64,000 nt of DNA, from assembly GCF_030373245.1 (NCBI RefSeq), contig NZ_JAUCZF010000004.1, positions 357,385 through 421,384 of the forward strand. Direction: 5' to 3'. A program made the translations under genes and the position numbers. Numbering within the stretch: the stretch's first letter is position 1; each line of letters begins with the position of its first letter. This stretch comes from Hydrogenophaga sp. Its GTDB lineage: Bacteria > Pseudomonadota > Gammaproteobacteria > Burkholderiales > Burkholderiaceae_C. This document shows positions 57,246 through 64,000 of the stretch, one piece after another. The notes beneath the pieces were generated by a model. The model was not told the DNA's origin. It did no database searches and saw nothing but the letters and a program-made list of their open reading frames with translations.

Positions 57246-59055
57246 TCAACCGGGCTGGAATGGCCAGAACAGCGGGATCAGCAGGCTGGCGGCCCAGGTG
57301 AGCAGGTTCATCGGAACTCCCAGGCGGGCAAAGTCGCTGAAGCGGTAGTTGCCCGCGCTGTAGACCAGGGTGTTGGTCTGGTAGCCGATGGGGGTGGCAA
57401 AGCTGAAGCTGGCGGCAAACATGATGCCCACCACAAAGGGGCGCGGGTCCACACCCAGCTGCAGTGCCACGCCTACCACCACCGGCGTGAACAGCACCGC
57501 CACCGCGTTGTTGCTGAGGAATTCGGTGGCGACGGACGTGGCCAGGATCACCAGCGACAGCACCAGCCACGGCGACATGCCCCCGCCCCAGTGCACCAGC
57601 TGCTGCGCCGCCAGCTCCGACAGGCCCGATTCGCGCATCGCCACGCTGATGGCCAGCATGCCGTAGATCAGCATCAGGATCGGCCACTCGATCGACTTGT
57701 AGGCCTCGTCCGGCTTGAGGCAGCCGGTCAGCACCACCAGCACCGCGCCGATCAGCGCCAGGCCCTCGATCGGCATCACATCGAACGCGGCCAGCGCCAT
57801 CACGCCCACCATGGTGGCCACGGCCACCGGTGCTTTGTGGCGCCGCTGCGCGCTGCCCCTGCTTTCGGTCAGCGCGAACAGGTCGCCGTTGTCGCAAAAG
57901 CGCCGGATCTGGCGTGGTGTGCCTTCCACCAGCAGCACGTCGCCAAACTGCAGCTGGAAGTCGTCGCCAATGTCGGCGATGGACGCGTTCTTGCGGTGTA
58001 CCGCGATCAGGTGGATGCCGTAGCGCGAGGCCAGGTCCAGGTCGCGAATGGGGCGCTGCACATAGCGCGAGGTCTGGCCCACCAGCGCCTCGACGATCAC
58101 CACATCGCGCTGGCGCAGGGTTTCCAGGTCGTGCCCATCGCCTTGCGGCGCGGGTGCCGCGTGCAGGCCCACCAAGTCACTGCCGCGCAGGTCCACCATG
58201 GCGCTGCTGCGCGAATGCACCACCAGCCGGTCGCCGGTCTGCAGCTGCGTGCCGGGTGCGGGCGCGCTCCATTCTTCTTCACCGCGGAACAGCTTGAGCA
58301 CCTGCGTCTGGCCGTTGGCCAGGCGAGCGTCCTGCAGCGTGTGGCCGGCCAGCCGCGAGCCCTCGGGCAAAAAACAGTTCGGTCATGAACAGCCGGTCGG
58401 CGCTGGCGCTGAACTGTTGTGTCAGCGTCTCGCGCGCGGGCAGCCAGCGGCGCGCAAACAGCAGCATGAAGCCGCAGCCCAGCAGCGCGATCAGCAGCGC
58501 CGGCGCGGTGATCTCGAACATGCTGAAGGGCTCCAGGCCCAGGTCCCGCGCCACCCCGTCCACCAGGATGTTGGTGGACGTGCCCACCAGCGTGACCGTG
58601 CCGCCCAAGATGGTGGCGTACGACAGCGGAATCAGCAGCCGCGACGGGCTGAGCGAAAGGCGTGTGGCCAGGCTGATCACCACCGGGATCATCACCATCA
58701 CCACCGGCGTGTTGTTGATGAAAGGCGACACCACCAGCCCCACCATCAACAGGCCCAGCAGCAGGCGGCCTTCGCTGCGGCCCGCCGCCTGCGCCATGCG
58801 CTCGCCCAGCCAGTCCACACAGCCGGTGCGGCTGAGCGCGCCGCTGATGATGAACAGGCAGGCAATGGTGAACGGCGCCGAGTTGCTGAAACCCCCCAGC
58901 ACCTGGGCCGGGCTCAGCAGGCCGGCCACCAGCAACACCGCCACGGCACTCAGCACCGCGACGTCGGGCTTGACCCATTCGCGCACAAAGCTGAAGAACA
59001 GAACGAACAGGAGGAGGCCCACGAACAGCGCGTGGGTGGATTCGGGCAGCAACAT
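57246..59055 (-). pseudogene. DASS/SLC13-type anion transporter with two TrkA-C domains, frameshifted
   Basis: Two adjacent frames together make one ~600-aa transporter. The upstream frame (59055 to about 58369) supplies the N-terminal SLC13 half (FINNTPVVMVMIPVVISL, GTVTLVGTSTNILVDG). The second frame (58370-57246) supplies the TrkA-C regulatory domains (GSRLAGHTLQDARL, DRLVVHSRSSAMVDLRG, FQLQFGDVLLVEGT) and the second SLC13 half (NNAVAVLFTPVVVG, ATPIGYQTNTLVY). The switch falls in a run of six T on the coding strand (58369-58374); five T would restore a continuous protein reading ELFLPEGSRL. It may be a sequencing error, slippage or true inactivation. Family members carry sulfate or dicarboxylates. 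Confidence 0.85.
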
Positions 59056-60013
59056 GGGCGCGGATGATGAGGCGCGCGGGTTGAACACCCAAATACATTC
59101 GGATCATTTGTTTATGGGGGTGGGGTGTAAAGGCACTTTCCGAGCAGGTGGTGCCGTGCTCGCTCCGATGGGGGAGGACTGCTCTGCAGCGGGTATGGGT
59201 TGGTCGTCGGCAGCCGTCGAATTCACGGTCTCTGTTCCAGAGTGGTCAGCGAAGCCCATGAAGGGCGGCGGTGCCAGCGACCAGTAACCACGGCATTGAT
59301 GACGCAGTCGGCAAGTGACTGCTGTCAATTGCGCCGATCTCGCGCAACCGTTCCCCAGGGCCCTTCAGTCATCGAAATCGATCGCCGGTAATGGAACAAG
59401 GAACGGCAAGTGGCCGATCAGTCGCGGTGAGTCCACGCGGATCCTGGTGTGCGCTGACAAAGCCAGAGCCGCCCAGCACTCCTTGACGCGACGCCTGATT
59501 GCAGGGCCTGGCCCGCGTCCACCCAGCGCCGCGGCGGGGCCAACCATGCGTTCTGGCGCGCCGGGTCAGCGCTGAGCCGTCGCACCAGATCAGGGCCGCA
59601 GGCAGGGCAATGGGCGGTCATGCCGAACCCTCGCTGTCTACCGTGAACCTGGGTAAAGGCGCCATCGCGCAAGACTGAGGAACATGCCGCCCATGACAAA
59701 CCGGTGCAAAGAACCGATGACGCTGCAATCCAGTCCAGAACTGCGCCGGAACTGGCCGCCGCTTTGATCGGCCTGGTGCCCTTTGCATCGTTGTGTGGCG
59801 TGGCCGCCATCGAACCGGGCGCGACGCTGACCAGGCAGTCCGTGAACCAAAGGTTCACGGATCGCGCATCACGGACGGCAGCCGTCAGATGGAGGTCTGA
59901 TCACCTCCAGCGCGTCGTTTCAAGCCTCATGCGCCGGGAGAAGCAGCAGTTGCGACGAGCAACGCACTCAATCTGAAAAGTGACGGGAGATGCCATCCAT
60001 TGGCGCTTGCCGC
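59056..60013. other. Long intergenic region with two hairpins
   Basis: No convincing gene in 958 bases. ORFs on both strands here resemble debris rather than a protein family. Two hairpins lie near its right end: CCGTGAACC/GGTTCACGG (59840-59860) and TGGAGGT/ACCTCCA (59890-59909). They are about 105-170 bases beyond the ilvD stop and may terminate ilvD transcription, though no T-tract is evident. Confidence 0.45.
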
Positions 60014-61720
<1,707 letters not shown>

Positions 61721-61852
61721 GGGAGTCTTTCGGTGCGGTGAAGTGGGAATGGGCGTTGAGGCCAGAGCGTACAAGGATCTTCGCCAACAGTATGCGATGG
61801 GCGAAAGCTTCTTTCCAATAGATATGTCCGTACTGAATAATATGTGGCTTGT

Positions 61853-62794
61853 ATGAGAACGGTCGAACACCCCTGGATCGAGCTGCGGCTGTGGCGCCAG
61901 TTTCTGGTGCTCGCTGAAGAGCTGCATTTTGGCCACGCGGCCCAGCGGCTGCACATGACGCAGCCGCCGCTGACGCAGGCGATCGCAGGACTGGAGCGGC
62001 TGCTGGGTGTGCGTTTGTTCGATCGCACCAAGCGCAGCGTGAGGCTCACGCCGACGGGTTTGGCGCTGGTGCCCGAGGTGCGCGAGCTGTTGGCCCGGGC
62101 CCAGGCCTTGCCCGCGAAGGCGCATGCAGCCGAGGCTGGCGAAATCGGCCGCTTGAAGCTGGCTTTTGTGTCCACGGTAGGTTTTGATCTTCTGCCGCGC
62201 TGGGTGACCGGCTTTCGCCAGCGCTGGCCGCAGGTGGCGCTGGAGCTGATCGAGGCCACCGGCGACGTGCAGCTGGACTGGCTGGCGCGGGGGGAGGTGG
62301 ACGCGGGCCTGATGCTGCACGCCCCGGGGTTTTTTCCTCCGGACCTGGCGCGCTGGCGCGCATCGACGGAACCCCTGGTGCTGGCCCTGCCGGATACACA
62401 CCCGCTGGCCGGCGTCAAGCGACCGGGGATGTCGGCGGTGCTTGACGAGCCACTGGTGATGTTCCCCAGGCGCATCCTTCCGTCGGTGCACGACGGCATT
62501 TTTGCCCTTTACCACGCGGCCGGGCGATCCCCCCGGGTAGCGCAGGAGGCGATCCAGATGCAGACCATCGTGAACCTGGTCTCCGCCGGCCTGGGTGTGG
62601 CCTGGGTGCCGGCCAGCGTGCGCCAGTTTCAGCGACCTGGTGTTGTCTACCGGCCGCTGAGCCCGGTGTCGCGGATGACCGCTGCCGATGGACACACGCT
62701 CTCGCTGCCCACCTGCGAGACCAGCCTGGTCTGGCGTGAGGCGGCCGTGTCGCCGGCCCTGGCGCAGCTGATCCGCTTTGCAAAGGCACAATAG
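61853..62794 (+). CDS. LysR-family transcriptional regulator
   Basis: A 313-aa regulator. The N-terminal winged helix-turn-helix is at about 12-70 ([39 protein letters not shown]), followed by the linker helix and a periplasmic-binding-protein-like effector domain ([31 protein letters not shown]). An in-frame GTG three codons earlier (61844) is an alternative start. It is divergent from ilvD, so it may control ilvD, as LysR genes often regulate the adjacent divergent gene (inference). The lgt ATG is five bases after its stop. Confidence 0.92.
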   Translation: MRTVEHPWIELRLWRQFLVLAEELHFGHAAQRLHMTQPPLTQAIAGLERLLGVRLFDRTKRSVRLTPTGLALVPEVRELLARAQALPAKAHAAEAGEIGRLKLAFVSTVGFDLLPRWVTGFRQRWPQVALELIEATGDVQLDWLARGEVDAGLMLHAPGFFPPDLARWRASTEPLVLALPDTHPLAGVKRPGMSAVLDEPLVMFPRRILPSVHDGIFALYHAAGRSPRVAQEAIQMQTIVNLVSAGLGVAWVPASVRQFQRPGVVYRPLSPVSRMTAADGHTLSLPTCETSLVWREAAVSPALAQLIRFAKAQ

Positions 62795-62799
62795 CGCCC

Positions 62800-63606
62800 A
62801 TGCTCATCCACCCTCAGATCGACCCGGTTGCGCTGCAACTGGGCCCGCTGGCCATCCACTGGTATGGCCTGACCTACCTGGCGGCCTTTGGCCTCTTCAT
62901 CCTGCTGGGCAACGCGCGTCTCAAGCACGAGCCTTTTGCCTTGGTCCGCACGCCACAGCCCTGGGTCCGCCGTGATGTGGAGGACATCCTTTTTCTTGGC
63001 GTGCTTGGCGTGGTGCTGGGAGGGCGCATCGGCTACTGCCTCTTCTACAAGCCGGCTTATTACTTGGCGCATCCGCTGGAGATATTCGCCGTCTGGCAAG
63101 GGGGCATGAGTTTTCACGGTGGCTTGCTGGGCGTGATCGTGGCCATGGTCTGGTACGCGCGCAGTCGACAACGCCCCTTTTTGCAGGTGATGGATTTTGT
63201 GGCGCCTTGCGTGCCCACGGGACTTGCCGCCGGCCGCGCGGGCAACTTCATCAATGGCGAACTGTGGGGTCGCGTGACCGACCCTTCGCTGCCCTGGGGC
63301 ATGGTATTTCGCGGCGCGGGTGATCTGCCGCGCCACCCATCGCAGATTTACCAGTTCCTGCTGGAAGGTTTGCTGCTGTTTGTGCTGCTCTGGTTGTACG
63401 CTCGCAAACCGCGCGCGCAAGGGCAGGTGGCTGCGGCCTTCGTGTTCGGCTATGGCGTTTTGCGTTTCATCGCCGAGTTTTTCCGCGAGCCTGACGCCTA
63501 CCTGGGCTTGCTTTCGCTGGGCATGAGCATGGGCCAATGGCTCTGCGTGCCCATGATCGTGGGGGGCGCGGGGCTGTGGTGGTGGTTTGGTCGGCGCCCC
63601 ACCTGA
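62800..63606 (+). CDS. lgt: Prolipoprotein diacylglyceryl transferase
   Basis: Attaches diacylglycerol from phosphatidylglycerol to the lipobox Cys of prolipoproteins in the inner membrane. A 268-aa protein with about seven TM segments. Conserved segments are [33 protein letters not shown], the Lgt signature [16 protein letters not shown] and [13 protein letters not shown] -10-like cacaat lies close to the ATG and within the 3' end of the LysR gene. A strong hairpin terminator follows 18 bases after its stop. Confidence 0.97.
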   Translation: MLIHPQIDPVALQLGPLAIHWYGLTYLAAFGLFILLGNARLKHEPFALVRTPQPWVRRDVEDILFLGVLGVVLGGRIGYCLFYKPAYYLAHPLEIFAVWQGGMSFHGGLLGVIVAMVWYARSRQRPFLQVMDFVAPCVPTGLAAGRAGNFINGELWGRVTDPSLPWGMVFRGAGDLPRHPSQIYQFLLEGLLLFVLLWLYARKPRAQGQVAAAFVFGYGVLRFIAEFFREPDAYLGLLSLGMSMGQWLCVPMIVGGAGLWWWFGRRPT

Positions 63607-63623
63607 GCCTGCGCGTGCAAGGG

Positions 63624-63648
63624 AAAACCCACCTGGTGGGTTTTGTTT
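63624..63648 (+). terminator. Rho-independent terminator after lgt
   Basis: A 10-bp stem (AAAACCCACC / GGTGGGTTTT) with a very short loop runs into TTTTGTTT. It lies 18 bases after the lgt stop and is a standard intrinsic terminator. Confidence 0.85.
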
Positions 63649-63657
63649 GCGGACTCA

Positions 63658-63683
63658 TAATTATACGAAATTACAGGTAATTA
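63658..63683. promoter_or_regulatory. AT-rich repeated TAATTA site before the GntR gene
   Basis: Two TAATTA hexamers (63658-63663 and 63678-63683) frame a 14-base core, immediately before the GntR-type gene and unlike the GC-rich surroundings. Probably promoter and operator of this regulator (inference). Confidence 0.45.
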
Positions 63684-63696
63684 CTTCTCTGGACTG

Positions 63697-64000
63697 ATGC
63701 GACTGGTGCTCAATTCCCTGCACGACGAAGTGGCCGCGAAGCTGCGTGACCGCATCTTCGCTGGCGACCTGGCTCCGGGTAGCTTTGTCGATGAGCCGGC
63801 ACTTTGCGCCGAGCTGTCGATTTCGCGCACGCCGCTGCGCGAGGCGCTCAAGGTGCTCACGGCCGAAGGTCTGCTGCGTCACGAGCCACGTCGGGGTTGC
63901 TTTGTGAGCCAGATCACGGAGCAGGATCTGGACGAGATTTTCCCGGTCATTGCATTGCTGGAAGGGCGCTGCGCGTTCGAAGCTGCCAGCAACGCCACCG
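63697..64000 (+). CDS. GntR-family regulator (FadR/FCD type), 5' part
   Basis: The first 101 residues of a GntR regulator, cut by the window end. The winged helix-turn-helix is complete: SLHDEVAAKLRDRIFAGDL, ELSISRTPLREALKVL and GLLRHEPRRGCFVS. The following segment ITEQDLDEIFPVIALLEG begins the all-helical FCD effector domain, so it belongs to the FadR subfamily. It reads away from lgt, with the AT-rich repeated site at 63658-63683 in front, consistent with autoregulation. Ligand and targets lie outside the window. Confidence 0.9.
   Translation, partial: MRLVLNSLHDEVAAKLRDRIFAGDLAPGSFVDEPALCAELSISRTPLREALKVLTAEGLLRHEPRRGCFVSQITEQDLDEIFPVIALLEGRCAFEAASNAT

Noticed and set aside
59418..59858. 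146-aa minus-strand ORF in the gap before ilvD
   Set aside because: No start signal and no family resemblance; probably debris.
61721..62791. 5' extension of the ilvD frame to 62791
   Set aside because: It runs antisense through the LysR gene; IlvD family starts agree with 61720 or 61687.

Overview
The window is high-GC DNA from a betaproteobacterium, most likely a Burkholderiales/Comamonadaceae member (Hydrogenophaga-like). This is an inference from codon usage, from short promoter-proximal starts, and from the mix of large NAD-glutamate dehydrogenase, TPP-riboswitch-controlled thiBPQ and FtsX-type ABC exporters. No rRNA, tRNA or CRISPR array was seen.

Left core (1-6465): the 3' part of a large NAD-dependent glutamate dehydrogenase, a sensor kinase / FixJ-LuxR response regulator pair, an exported GlcG/HbpS-family haem-binding-like protein and an exported ankyrin-repeat protein.

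Variable region (about 6470-24770): a mosaic island with IS256-, IS1380-like and IS91-type remnants, a broken phage-type integrase at its right edge, locally low GC, and many unrecognised genes. Its centrepiece is a two-gene operon on the minus strand, TIR-APAZ (17265-18650) and short Argonaute (15736-17268). This matches SPARTA, a defence system in which guide/target recognition by a short pAgo triggers NAD(P)+ depletion by the TIR partner. Downstream on the same strand is a translationally coupled pair: an unknown exported 502-aa protein and an exported trypsin-like protease. Other cargo includes two large lipoproteins, one with a faint MACPF-like segment, small hypothetical genes with good ribosome binding sites, and a stretch that resembles degenerate integron cassettes.

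Right core (24775-64000): AraC regulator divergent from a peroxiredoxin; an ABC-2 exporter; exported MsrB and MsrA; an ABC/FtsX/adaptor efflux operon; a zinc metallopeptidase; an operon of FtsX permease, PLP-dependent cysteine desulfhydrase-like enzyme and AttH-like lipocalin protein; a Methyltransf_16 enzyme; a TPP riboswitch and thiBPQ; YbjQ-like and ZIP proteins; a lytic transglycosylase; a beta-CASP metallo-beta-lactamase protein; an OmpR/histidine-kinase pair; a second ABC/FtsX pair; a DASS/SLC13 transporter split by a frameshift in a six-base homopolymer; ilvD divergent from a LysR gene; lgt; and the start of a GntR/FadR-type regulator cut by the window end.
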